Source: Nocardioides luteus
Lineage (GTDB): Bacteria; Actinomycetota; Actinomycetes; Propionibacteriales; Nocardioidaceae
Reading direction: 5' to 3'
Assembly: GCF_015752315.1 (NCBI RefSeq)
Contig: NZ_JADOVJ010000001.1
Location: forward strand, 1,240,001 to 1,304,000
DNA length: 64,000 bases
Made by a program: the position numbers and the translations under genes
In this document: positions 27,533-35,855 of the stretch, piece by piece
Layout of the letters: each line of letters starts with the position of its first letter
Numbering within the stretch: the stretch's first letter is position 1
The notes under the pieces: model-generated
Told to the model about the DNA's origin: nothing
Database searches by the model: none
The model's input: the letters and a program-made list of their open reading frames with translations, nothing else

Positions 27533-28930
27533 TCACAGCATCTTGCGAGGGTTCATCACCCCGTCGGGGTCGATCGCCTGCTTCACGGCGCGCAGGAGGT
27601 CGACCTCGACACCCGTCTTGTACGCAGCCGCCGCATCTCGCTTGAGCGCGCCGATGCCGTGCTCGGCGGAGATGCTGCCACCGAGCGCGGTGACGGCGTC
27701 GTAGACGATCCGGGTCAGGGCGGCGGCCTCCCGCCTCAGCGCCGGGTCGTCGCCGACGGGCGCGGAGATGTTGTAGTGCAGGTTGCCGTCCCCGATGTGG
27801 CCGTACGTCACCAGCCGCAGCCCCGGCAGCGCGGCGAGGAGCGCGGGGCCGGCCTCGGCGACGAACCGGGGCAGGGCCGTGATCGGGACGGTGACGTCGT
27901 GCTTGAGGGTCGCCCCCTCGCTCTTCTGGGCCTCCGAGACCCCTTCGCGCAGCGCCCACAGCGACTCGCGCTGGGCGGGACTGCCGGCGACGACCGCATC
28001 GAGAAGAAGCCCGTGCGAGGCTGCTGCCTCGAGCGCCGACTCGAGGCGCTCGTCGACGTCGGCGGAGGTGCCGGCGAGCTCGACGAGGCCGTACCACTCG
28101 TGCCGGTCCGCGAACGGGTCACGGGCTCCGGGCAGGTGGGCCAGGACCAGGTCGAGCGCCTGGCGCCCGAGCAGCTCCCAGGTGGACAGCTGGCCACCGC
28201 CGTGCTCGCGGAGCAGCGGAAGCAGTGCGGTGGCGGCCTCGACCGACTCGAGCGCCACGAACGCGGTCGCCCGGCGCGGTGTCGCGGGCAACAGTCGCAG
28301 CACCGCCGCCGTGACCACGCCGAGGGTGCCCTCGGAGCCGATGAAGAGCTGCTTGAGGTCGTAGCCGGTGTTGTCCTTGCGCAGCGGGCGCAGCCCGTCC
28401 CAGACCCGGCCGTCGGGGAGCACGACCTCGAGGCCGAGCACCAGGTCGCGCATCATCCCGTAGCGCAGCACGGCGGTGCCGCCGGCGTTGGTGGCGATCG
28501 TGCCACCGATGGTGCACGAGCCCTCCGAGCCGAGCGAGAGCGGGAAGAGCCGCCCGGCGGCCGCGGCCGCCTCCTGCACGGTCGCCAGCGGGGTGCCGGC
28601 CTCGACGGTTAGCGTGTCGGCGACGGGATCGACCTCCCGGACGCGCCGCATCCGGCCGAGCGAGAGCACGACCTGGTCGCCGGCGGAGTCGGGCACGCCG
28701 CCGCCGACGAGGCCGGTGTTGCCACCCTGCGGGACGACCCCGACCCCTGCCGCGCCGCACAGCCGGACGACCGTCGCCACCTCCGCGGTCGAGGCCGGGC
28801 GCACCACCGCGAGGGCGGTGCCGGTGAAGACGCCGGTCCAGTCGGTGACGTACGCCGCCATGTCGGCCGGGTCGGTCAGCACGGCGCTCTCGCCCAGGGC
28901 GGTGCGCAGGTCGTGGACGAGGTCGGTCAT
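27533..28930 (-). CDS. FAD-binding 2-hydroxyacid oxidase (D-lactate/glycolate dehydrogenase type)
   Basis: Protein of 465 residues with a PCMH FAD-binding domain (VVPQGGNTGLVGGGVP, GSEGSCTIGGTIATNAGG) and the C-terminal FAD-oxidase domain ending GGSISAEHGIGALKRD, the GlcD/Dld hallmark. It oxidises D-2-hydroxyacids such as D-lactate, glycolate or 2-hydroxyglutarate. ATG at 28930 has GAGGAG. It is 32 bases downstream of the FMN oxidase gene and probably in the same operon, giving enzymes for both D- and L-hydroxyacids. Confidence 0.9.
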   Translation of the reverse strand: MTDLVHDLRTALGESAVLTDPADMAAYVTDWTGVFTGTALAVVRPASTAEVATVVRLCGAAGVGVVPQGGNTGLVGGGVPDSAGDQVVLSLGRMRRVREVDPVADTLTVEAGTPLATVQEAAAAAGRLFPLSLGSEGSCTIGGTIATNAGGTAVLRYGMMRDLVLGLEVVLPDGRVWDGLRPLRKDNTGYDLKQLFIGSEGTLGVVTAAVLRLLPATPRRATAFVALESVEAATALLPLLREHGGGQLSTWELLGRQALDLVLAHLPGARDPFADRHEWYGLVELAGTSADVDERLESALEAAASHGLLLDAVVAGSPAQRESLWALREGVSEAQKSEGATLKHDVTVPITALPRFVAEAGPALLAALPGLRLVTYGHIGDGNLHYNISAPVGDDPALRREAAALTRIVYDAVTALGGSISAEHGIGALKRDAAAAYKTGVEVDLLRAVKQAIDPDGVMNPRKML

Positions 28931-28962
28931 CGGGTGCTCCTCGGGTCGGGTGGGGGAGACGG

Positions 28963-30210
28963 TCATGCCGACCGCAGACGTACGTGCTCGGGGCCGATCG
29001 CGGCGATGTCGGGGGTGCCGAGCAGGCACATCGCCCGCCGCAGCTCCTCGACCAGCAGCGTCAGAGTGGCGTCGACCCCCTGCCGGCCACCGACCATCAG
29101 GCCGTAGAGATAGGGGCGGCCGATCAGCACGCCGCGGGCGCCGAGCCCGAGTGCCGCCGCGATGTCGCCGCCGGAGCGGACGCCGGAGTCGAGGTACACC
29201 TCGGTCCGGTCGCCGACCGCGTCGACCACCGCCGGCAGCAGCTCGAGCGGCACCGGCGCCCGGTCGAGCTGGCGGCCGCCGTGGTTGGAGAGCACCAGTG
29301 CATCGGCCCCGGCCTCGACGCAGGCGACCGCGTCGGCGACCGAGAGCACGCCCTTGACCACCACCGGGCCGCCCCAGTGCTCCTTGAGCCAGCCGATGTC
29401 GGAGGGCCGGATCGCCTGCTCGCGCAGCTCGTTGGACATCCCCCACCGGCCGTAGTGGGACCCCTCGGGGAAGGTCGCGAACCGCAGCGGCTCGGTGGTC
29501 AGGATGTTCGCGACCCAGCCGGGGTGGCGGGCCATGCCCGCGAACGTACGCAGGCTCAGCTGCGGCGGGATCGCGAACCCGTTGAGCTTGTCCTTGCGCT
29601 TCATCCCGGTCACGGTCGTGTCGATGGTCAGCATCAGCGCCTCATAGTCCTGCTCGGCCGCCTCGGCAAGGTGCTCGAGCGTCACCGAGCGGTCCTTCAT
29701 CAGGTACACCTGGAACCAGTTGCGTCCCTGCGGGGCGGCGCGGGCGACGTCGGTGATCGAGGTCGTGGCGTACGTCGAGAGCGTGTAGGGCAGCCCGGCT
29801 GCGGCCGCCGCCGCGGCGACCGTCCGCTCGCCGGTGTGGTGGCTGAGCCGGGTGTAGCCGGTCGGCGCCAGCACGATGGGTGCCGCCGCGGGCCGTCCGA
29901 GGATCGTCGTACGCACCTCAGGCTCACCCACCTGGCCGAAGGCGGTGGGCCGCAGCTCCACGCGGTCGAAGGCCTCCCGGTTGCGGCGCATCGCGTGCTC
30001 GGCGTCCGAGCCGCCGTAGACGTAGTCCCAGACCGCCGCCGGCACCCGCCGGCGGGCGGCCCGCTCCACGTCGTCGACGCCGAGGCAGCGGGCCAGCCGG
30101 CGGTCGGCCGCGCGCCAGCGGAACGGACGCGGGCGCAGGAAGGGCGCGAGGTCGCGCCATCGGGGGACCTGCCGGACGACTTGCCGGACAACGTGGGGAT
30201 CGGCGGCCAC
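28963..30210 (-). CDS. FMN-dependent alpha-hydroxyacid oxidase/dehydrogenase (LldD-like)
   Basis: TIM-barrel flavoenzyme of 415 residues. It shows the N-terminal PAAVWDYVYGGSDAE motif, LAPTGYTRLSHH, the FMN-binding FQVYLMKD, catalytic His in SNHGGRQLDRAP and the phosphate-binding YLDSGVRSGGDIAAALGLGA. It is likely an L-lactate dehydrogenase or a related mycofactocin- or 2-hydroxyacid-type enzyme. GTG at 30210 follows GAGGAG. It is divergent from the talarate/galactarate dehydratase operon across a 76-base gap. Confidence 0.9.
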   Translation of the reverse strand: MAADPHVVRQVVRQVPRWRDLAPFLRPRPFRWRAADRRLARCLGVDDVERAARRRVPAAVWDYVYGGSDAEHAMRRNREAFDRVELRPTAFGQVGEPEVRTTILGRPAAAPIVLAPTGYTRLSHHTGERTVAAAAAAAGLPYTLSTYATTSITDVARAAPQGRNWFQVYLMKDRSVTLEHLAEAAEQDYEALMLTIDTTVTGMKRKDKLNGFAIPPQLSLRTFAGMARHPGWVANILTTEPLRFATFPEGSHYGRWGMSNELREQAIRPSDIGWLKEHWGGPVVVKGVLSVADAVACVEAGADALVLSNHGGRQLDRAPVPLELLPAVVDAVGDRTEVYLDSGVRSGGDIAAALGLGARGVLIGRPYLYGLMVGGRQGVDATLTLLVEELRRAMCLLGTPDIAAIGPEHVRLRSA

Positions 30211-30249
30211 GCTCTGGACTCCTCATCACTCATCGGATAAGTTCTTCAC

Positions 30250-30260
30250 TTGTCATACAA
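30250..30260. promoter_or_regulatory. Candidate FadR-type GntR operator
   Basis: TTGTCATACAA matches the TTGTnnnACAA pattern common for FCD-type GntR regulators. It sits in the divergent promoter between the FMN oxidase gene and the dehydratase-gntR operon, about 27 bases before the dehydratase ATG. Confidence 0.5.
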
Positions 30261-30286
30261 CTTAGCCCATCGAGGAGCATCCCGCC

Positions 30287-31408
30287 ATGGCCGCCGACCG
30301 CATCACGTCACTGACGCTCTCCCACGTCGTCCTCCCGCTCGAGAACCCGGTCAGCGACGCCAAGGTGCTCACCGGGCGGCAGAAGCCGCTCACCGAGACC
30401 GTCCTGCTCTTCGTCGAGGTGAGGACCGAGCAGGGGTTCGAGGGCATGGGCTTCAGCTACTCCAAGCGGGCCGGTGGCCCGGCGCAGTACGCCCACCTCA
30501 AGGAGATCGCCGAGGTCGCCATCGGTCAGGACCCCTCCGACATCGCCAAGATCTACGAGTCGCTGATGTGGGCCGGCGCCTCGGTCGGCCGCAGCGGCGT
30601 GGCGACCCAGGCCGTGGCCGCTCTCGACGTGGCGCTCTACGACCTCAAGGCACGTCGCGCGGGCCTGCCGCTGGCCAAGCTCCTCGGCGCCCACCGCGAC
30701 TCCTGCCGCGTCTACAACACCTCCGGCGGCTTCCTCCAGGCGAGCGTCGAGGAGATCAAGGAGAAGGCCACCGCCTCGCTCGAGGCCGGCATCGGCGGCA
30801 TCAAGATCAAGGTCGGCCAGCCCGACTGGGCCGAGGACCTGCGTCGCGTCGCCGCGCTGCGCGAGCACCTCGGCGACACCCCGTTCATGGTCGACGCCAA
30901 CCAGCAGTGGGACCGTGCCCGCGCCCGCCGGATGTGCCGTGAGCTCGAGCAGTTCGACCTGATCTGGATCGAGGAGCCGCTCGACGCCTGGGACGCGGTC
31001 GGCCACGCCGACCTGTCGCGTACGTTCGACACCCCGATCGCCACCGGCGAGATGCTGACCTCGGTGCCGGAGCATATGGCGCTGATCGACGCCGGCTACC
31101 GCGGCATCGTGCAGCCCGACGCGCCGCGCATCGGCGGCATCACCCCGTTCCTGAAGTTCGCCACGCTCGCCGCCCACGCCGGCCTCGCGCTCGCGCCGCA
31201 CTACGCGATGGAGATCCACCTGCACCTCGCCGCGGCCTACCCGACCGAGCCGTGGGTCGAGCACTTCGAGTGGCTCAACCCGCTCTTCGAGGAGCGCATC
31301 GACATCCACGACGGCCGGATGTGGGTCCCGGACCGCCCGGGACTCGGCTTCACGCTCAGCGACCAGATGCGCAAGCTCACCGTGGAGATGGCTAAGTTCT
31401 CGGCATGA
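30287..31408 (+). CDS. L-talarate/galactarate dehydratase (enolase superfamily)
   Basis: Enzyme of 373 residues of the mandelate racemase subgroup. It dehydrates galactarate (and L-talarate) to 5-keto-4-deoxyglucarate. Metal ligands and catalytic residues are visible: K173-I-K175, D203 and N205, E229, E255 and H305 in LAPHYAMEIHLHL. Long stretches (PVSDAKVLTGRQKPLTE, LGAHRDS, EHFEWLNPLFEE) match the Salmonella enzyme from memory. The stop overlaps the start of the GntR gene (ATGA), so regulator and enzyme are coupled. Confidence 0.92.
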   Translation: MAADRITSLTLSHVVLPLENPVSDAKVLTGRQKPLTETVLLFVEVRTEQGFEGMGFSYSKRAGGPAQYAHLKEIAEVAIGQDPSDIAKIYESLMWAGASVGRSGVATQAVAALDVALYDLKARRAGLPLAKLLGAHRDSCRVYNTSGGFLQASVEEIKEKATASLEAGIGGIKIKVGQPDWAEDLRRVAALREHLGDTPFMVDANQQWDRARARRMCRELEQFDLIWIEEPLDAWDAVGHADLSRTFDTPIATGEMLTSVPEHMALIDAGYRGIVQPDAPRIGGITPFLKFATLAAHAGLALAPHYAMEIHLHLAAAYPTEPWVEHFEWLNPLFEERIDIHDGRMWVPDRPGLGFTLSDQMRKLTVEMAKFSA

Positions 31409-32091
31409 CTCTCAGCGCCGGGCTCGCCGACCGCGTCGTCTCCGGGATCAAGGACCAGATCCTCGCCGGGGACCTCGCCCCGGGGGCGAAGCTGCCCTCG
31501 GAGTCCGACCTGGTCGCGACGTACGGGGTGTCGCGGACCGTGGCGCGCGAGGCGGTGACCCGCCTGCGTGCCGAGGGCCTGGTCGAGACCTTCCAGGGCC
31601 GCGGGTCGTTCGTCCTGGCGGTCCCGGCGCCCTCGCCGTTCGCGCTGGAGTCCTCCGCGATCCGTACGCAGCACGACGTGCTCGACATGGTCGACTTCCG
31701 GCTCGGCGTGGAGTGCGAGGCGGCGGCCCTGGCGGCCGCCCACCTCGACGAGCAGGGCTCGCGCACCATCGAGGAGGCGCTCGCCGCGCTGGCCACCGCG
31801 CATCCCGACGGCGCGGTGGAGGCCGACTTCGCCTTCCACCGCGCCGTCGCGGCCGCCACCGGAAACCGCTTCTACCTCGACCTGATGGACTCGCTGGGCC
31901 CGATGATGATCATGCTGCCGCGCACCCGGCTCGGCGACGCCTACTCGCCCAGCGACGCGCTCCACGTCGAGCGGGTGCAGCGCGAGCACGACAACATCGC
32001 CACCGCCATCCTCGCCGGTGACGCCGACACCGCCCGGGCAGCGATGCGGGTGCATCTGGGCAGCACCCGCCGGCGGCTGCTGAGCAGCTGA
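31405..32091 (+). CDS. GntR-family (FCD) regulator of aldarate genes
   Basis: Regulator of 228 residues with an N-terminal winged helix (KLPSESDLVATYGVSRTVAREAVTRLRAEGLVE, about 30-62) and a C-terminal FCD domain (DFAFHRAVAAATGNRFY). Translationally coupled to the talarate/galactarate dehydratase gene, it is the likely aldarate-responsive repressor of this region. It converges with the uronate dehydrogenase gene. Confidence 0.92.
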   Translation: MTLSAGLADRVVSGIKDQILAGDLAPGAKLPSESDLVATYGVSRTVAREAVTRLRAEGLVETFQGRGSFVLAVPAPSPFALESSAIRTQHDVLDMVDFRLGVECEAAALAAAHLDEQGSRTIEEALAALATAHPDGAVEADFAFHRAVAAATGNRFYLDLMDSLGPMMIMLPRTRLGDAYSPSDALHVERVQREHDNIATAILAGDADTARAAMRVHLGSTRRRLLSS

Positions 32092-32095
32092 GCCG

Positions 32096-32914
32096 CTACA
32101 TGTGCTCCCCGAGTGGGGTGAAGCAGAACTTCCCGCCCGCCAGACGCTCCTCGGGCCCCTGCGGGCCGTCGTCGACCGCGTCGCCGAGCAGCTCCGCGGC
32201 GTACATCTCGGAGTCGTCCTGCGGGTGGTAGCCGATCGCCTCGCCCTCGGCCAGCGACCACCAGCGCCGGGTGTTGCGGGAGATGCCCCACACCACCCGG
32301 AAGCCGGGTTCGGGAGTGGCCAGGCACGCCTCGAGGAGCCGGGCACCGTCGTCGGGCGACATCCACGTCCACAGCGAGCGGCGGTCCCACGGCTTCTCGA
32401 AGCACGAGCCGATCCGCAGCGCGGTCACGTCGATGCCGTAGCGGTCGTGGAAGAGGCTGCCGAGCGCCTCCATCGCGACTTTGCTGACCCCGTAGTAGGT
32501 GTCGGGTCGGGGGAAGGCGTCCGCGGGGAGCCCACCCTCGGGGGCGTTGTCGAGGTCGTAGAAGCCGGCCGCGTGGTTGCTGGAGGCGAGCACGACCCGC
32601 GCCACCCCGGCGTCCCGGGCGGCCTCCAGGACCACCCGGGTGCCGTCGATGTTGGCCGAGAGGATGCCGTCCCAGGGCGCCTCGACGCTGATGCCACCCA
32701 GATGGATGACCGCCTCGACGCCCTCGCACGCGGCGCGCATCGCGGCCGCGTCGGTCACCGACGCCTCGATGATCTCGACGGCCTCGCCCTCGGCGGGGTC
32801 CTCGGGACGTACGACGTCGAGGAGGCGCAGCACCCGGCCCTCACGGGCGAGCCGGGTGCGCATCATCCGACCCACGCCACCGCTGGCCCCGGTGATCAGT
32901 ACGACCTGGCTCAT
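32096..32914 (-). CDS. udh: Uronate dehydrogenase
   Basis: Short-chain dehydrogenase-fold enzyme of 272 residues that oxidises D-galacturonate and D-glucuronate to the aldarate lactones with NAD. It shows the GASGGVGR cofactor motif, HLGGISVE, the SSNHAAGFY segment, catalytic YGVSK (Tyr141, Lys145) and the WTWMSPDDGARLLEACL region typical of Udh. It is the last gene of a minus-strand operon after the TRAP transporter genes; its ATG overlaps the dctP stop (ATGA). It feeds the dehydratases in this window. Confidence 0.9.
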   Translation of the reverse strand: MSQVVLITGASGGVGRMMRTRLAREGRVLRLLDVVRPEDPAEGEAVEIIEASVTDAAAMRAACEGVEAVIHLGGISVEAPWDGILSANIDGTRVVLEAARDAGVARVVLASSNHAAGFYDLDNAPEGGLPADAFPRPDTYYGVSKVAMEALGSLFHDRYGIDVTALRIGSCFEKPWDRRSLWTWMSPDDGARLLEACLATPEPGFRVVWGISRNTRRWWSLAEGEAIGYHPQDDSEMYAAELLGDAVDDGPQGPEERLAGGKFCFTPLGEHM

Positions 32915-33960
32915 GCGCTGCGCAGCTCCTCGACGGCGTCGATGTAGGTGCCGAGGTCGGCGCCGTGCTTCTCGATGACCGACCTGGTCGCCTCGCGCCA
33001 GGGGGCGAGGTCGGTGATCTCGTTGATCGTGACACCCTCGCCGCGCAGCTTCTCCAGGTCGGCCTCGACCTGGGCGTCCCACTTCTCGCGCTGGAACGGT
33101 GCGGCCTCGTCGGCGGCCTTCTGGAGGGCCTCCTGGTCCGCGGGGTCGAGCCCGTCCCACACGTCCTTGTTGATGAGCAGCACCTCGGCGACGCGCATGT
33201 GCCGGTCGAGGGTGTAGTTCTTCGCGACCTCGTAGTGGGAGGCGGAGTAGTAGGACGGCTCGTTGTTCTCGGCACCGTCGAGCAGGCCGCTCTGCAGCGA
33301 GCTGTAGACCTCGCCGTAGTCCATCGGGGTCGGGGAGCCGCCCAGGGCCTTGACGAAGTCGATCTGCACCTGCGACTCCTGCACCCGGATCTTGAGCCCC
33401 TTGACGTCGGCCGGTGCCTTGATGGCCTTCTGGGAGGTGTAGAAGCTGCGGGCGCCGGGGTCGAAGTAGCCCAGGCCCTTGAAGCCGGCGCCCTCGGCCT
33501 CGCCGAGCAGCTTCTTGCCGTTCTCGCTGTCCAGGAAGCGCCACAGGTGGTCGGCGTCGTCGAAGAGGTACGGCAGGCTGAACAGCCCCATCGCGGGCAC
33601 GAACTCGCCCATCGGGGCCGAGCTGATCCGGGTCATCTCGATCGAGCCCATCTGCACCTGCTCGATCGCGTCGGACTCCTCGCCGAGCTGGGCGTTGGGG
33701 TAGACCTGGATCTTGATCCGGCCGTCGCTGTACTTCTCGGCCAGCTCGGCGAACTTCTTGTCGCCCAGCGTGGTCGGGTAGTCGTCGGGGTGGGTCTCGG
33801 CCAGCTTGAAGGTCGTCGAGCCGCCGCCTCCGCCGGTGCCGCGCAGCGACCCGCCGCCACAGGCGCTGAGCGCGAGGCCGCCGGCGACCGCCGCGGCACC
33901 GAAGGCGCCGGCCTTGAACAGGGACCGCCGGGCGACCGGCGTGGGGGATGAGGTGTTCAT
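32911..33960 (-). CDS. dctP: TRAP transporter substrate-binding lipoprotein (DctP family)
   Basis: Extracytoplasmic receptor of 349 residues. The N-terminus combines a twin-arginine-like RRSLFKAG with a lipobox LSAC, so it is probably a membrane-anchored lipoprotein. The mature part has the DctP fold, with the carboxylate-binding Arg region KGLKIRVQES. It delivers substrate to DctQM. The neighbouring udh and gudD genes suggest a hexuronate or aldarate ligand. Confidence 0.92.
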   Translation of the reverse strand: MNTSSPTPVARRSLFKAGAFGAAAVAGGLALSACGGGSLRGTGGGGGSTTFKLAETHPDDYPTTLGDKKFAELAEKYSDGRIKIQVYPNAQLGEESDAIEQVQMGSIEMTRISSAPMGEFVPAMGLFSLPYLFDDADHLWRFLDSENGKKLLGEAEGAGFKGLGYFDPGARSFYTSQKAIKAPADVKGLKIRVQESQVQIDFVKALGGSPTPMDYGEVYSSLQSGLLDGAENNEPSYYSASHYEVAKNYTLDRHMRVAEVLLINKDVWDGLDPADQEALQKAADEAAPFQREKWDAQVEADLEKLRGEGVTINEITDLAPWREATRSVIEKHGADLGTYIDAVEELRSA

Positions 33961-34008
33961 GGTTGGTTCCTTTCGATGGTGACTACTTGGCCGAGCTCAC
34001 AGCCGGGC

Positions 34009-35304
34009 TCATTGGCCCAGCGCATCGGGAAGGGCGAGGGAGAAGAACGGGACGTACGTGATCAGCAGCAGGACCACGAGCATCGGGATGAGGAAGAGGC
34101 CGACGGTCTTGATGACCTTCTCGATGGACGTACGTCCGATGGCGCAGCCGACGAAGAGGACGTTGCCGACCGGCGGGGTGATCAGGCCGATGGCCAGGTT
34201 GAAGACGAGCATGATCCCGAACTGGACGGGGTCCATGCCGAGACCGGTGGCCACCGGCAGCAGGATCGGCGTCATGATCACGATCAGCGGGGCCATGTCC
34301 ATGATCGCGCCGAGCACGAGCAGCAGCAGGTTGATCAGCAGCAGGACCACGACGATGTTGTCGGAGATGCCGAGCAGGGCGTCGGTGGCCAGCGCCGGCA
34401 CCTGCAGGAACGCCAGGAAGTAGCCGAAGGCTCCCGCCGCCGCGATGATGAACAGCACCACGCCCAGGGTGCGTAGAGCGCTCTGCAGGATCGGGATCAT
34501 CGCCTTGAGCGGCAGGTCGCGGTAGACGAAGAAGGTCAGCACGAAGGCGTACAGGCAGGCGATCGCCGCCGACTCGGTCGCGGTGAAGATGCCGCTGAGG
34601 ATGCCGCCCAGGATGATCACCGGCATCAGCAGGCTGAGCAGCCCCTCGCCGATGATCTTCGGTACGTCCGCGAGCGGGACCAGCTCCTCCTTCGGGTAGC
34701 CGCGCCTGACCGCCAGGATGTAGGCCATCACCATCAGCGAGGCACCGAGCAGGAGCCCTGGGACGACGCCTGCGGTGAACAGCGCGCCGATGGAGACGCC
34801 GCCGGCGGCCATCGAGTAGATGATCAGGTTGTGGCTCGGCGGGATCATGACCGCCTGGGTGGCGCCGGAGACGGTGACCGCGACCGCGTAGTCGGTGTCG
34901 TAGCCGCGCCGCTTCATCATCGGGATGGTCACCGACCCGATCGCGGAGACGTCCGCGACCGAGGAGCCGGACAGGGCGCCGAAGAAGGTGCTGGCGCCGA
35001 TGTTGACCATCCCGAGACCGCCGCGGACCCAGCCGACGAGCAGTCCGGCGAGGGCGATCAGGCGGCGGGAGATGCCGCCGGCGCCCATGATCTCGCCGCC
35101 GAGGATGAAGAACGGGATGGCCAGCAGGGCGAAGGTGTCGAGACCGGCGACCATCCGCTGGCCCACGACGGTCAGCGGGAGGCCGATGTAGAGGGCCTCG
35201 AAGAGGGCGGCCAGGGCGAGGGCCAGGGCGACGGGGATGCGGAGCAGGATCAGGACGACGAAGCTGCCCAGCAGGATGGCGATGGCGAGGGGATCGATAG
35301 GCAT
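34009..35304 (-). CDS. dctM: TRAP transporter large permease (DctM)
   Basis: Integral membrane protein of 431 residues with many hydrophobic helices, the ion-coupled transport subunit of a TRAP system. Typical signatures include RMVAGLDTFALLAIPFFILGGEIM, MIPPSHNLIIY and GLITPPVGNVLFVGCAI. The ATG has GGAGGAG. It lies between dctQ (26 bases upstream) and dctP (48 bases downstream). Confidence 0.95.
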   Translation of the reverse strand: MPIDPLAIAILLGSFVVLILLRIPVALALALAALFEALYIGLPLTVVGQRMVAGLDTFALLAIPFFILGGEIMGAGGISRRLIALAGLLVGWVRGGLGMVNIGASTFFGALSGSSVADVSAIGSVTIPMMKRRGYDTDYAVAVTVSGATQAVMIPPSHNLIIYSMAAGGVSIGALFTAGVVPGLLLGASLMVMAYILAVRRGYPKEELVPLADVPKIIGEGLLSLLMPVIILGGILSGIFTATESAAIACLYAFVLTFFVYRDLPLKAMIPILQSALRTLGVVLFIIAAAGAFGYFLAFLQVPALATDALLGISDNIVVVLLLINLLLLVLGAIMDMAPLIVIMTPILLPVATGLGMDPVQFGIMLVFNLAIGLITPPVGNVLFVGCAIGRTSIEKVIKTVGLFLIPMLVVLLLITYVPFFSLALPDALGQ

Positions 35305-35330
35305 GGGGGACTCCTCCGGCTCTCGGCGGC

Positions 35331-35855
35331 TCAGTCGATCGCGGCTGTGTCGTCAGGTTCGGCGTAGCGCTGGGTGCTGATGCCGAAGGCCTGGAGGACG
35401 GTGTAGAGGACGAGCATGGCGCCGGCGACCGGCATCGCGAGGTAGAGGACGCTGCGCGGGAGCCCGGTCCCGGGCAGCGTCGCGGCCCGGGCGTCGACGA
35501 CGAACTGGCTGCCCTGGACGATCAGGAAGAGCCCGAAGCCGAGCAGCAGCACCTGGACGACGCGGTCGATCACCGACCGGAGCGCCGCGGGGAACCTGTC
35601 CACCAGGAAGGTCACCGCGATGTGGGCGCCCTCGCGGAAGCCGATCGTGGCGCCGAGGAACCCGACCCAGACCAGCAGGATCCGGGCGCTCTCCTCGCTC
35701 CAGCTGGGGGAGCTGCTCAGCACCTCGCGGCTGAACACCTGCCACAGCACGATCAGCAGCGTGGCGACGAGGCAGAGGATGCAGAGGGCCTCGAAGACCG
35801 TGTCGACCGCGCGCCAGGCGCGCCTGAGCGTTCGGGTCTCAGGGGATGTGTTCAT
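35331..35855 (-). CDS. dctQ: TRAP transporter small permease (DctQ)
   Basis: Membrane protein of 174 residues with four hydrophobic helices and the DctQ motif SWSEESARILLVWVGFLGA. It partners DctM. The ATG overlaps the stop of the upstream uncharacterised gene (ATGA), so it is translationally coupled to it. Confidence 0.93.
   Translation of the reverse strand: MNTSPETRTLRRAWRAVDTVFEALCILCLVATLLIVLWQVFSREVLSSSPSWSEESARILLVWVGFLGATIGFREGAHIAVTFLVDRFPAALRSVIDRVVQVLLLGFGLFLIVQGSQFVVDARAATLPGTGLPRSVLYLAMPVAGAMLVLYTVLQAFGISTQRYAEPDDTAAID

Noticed and set aside
27533..29446. A 637-codon frame joining a larger protein to the FAD oxidase
   Set aside because: The first 172 codons are antisense-like shadow of the FMN oxidase gene frame; the ATG at 28930 has a good ribosome site and the family N-terminus.
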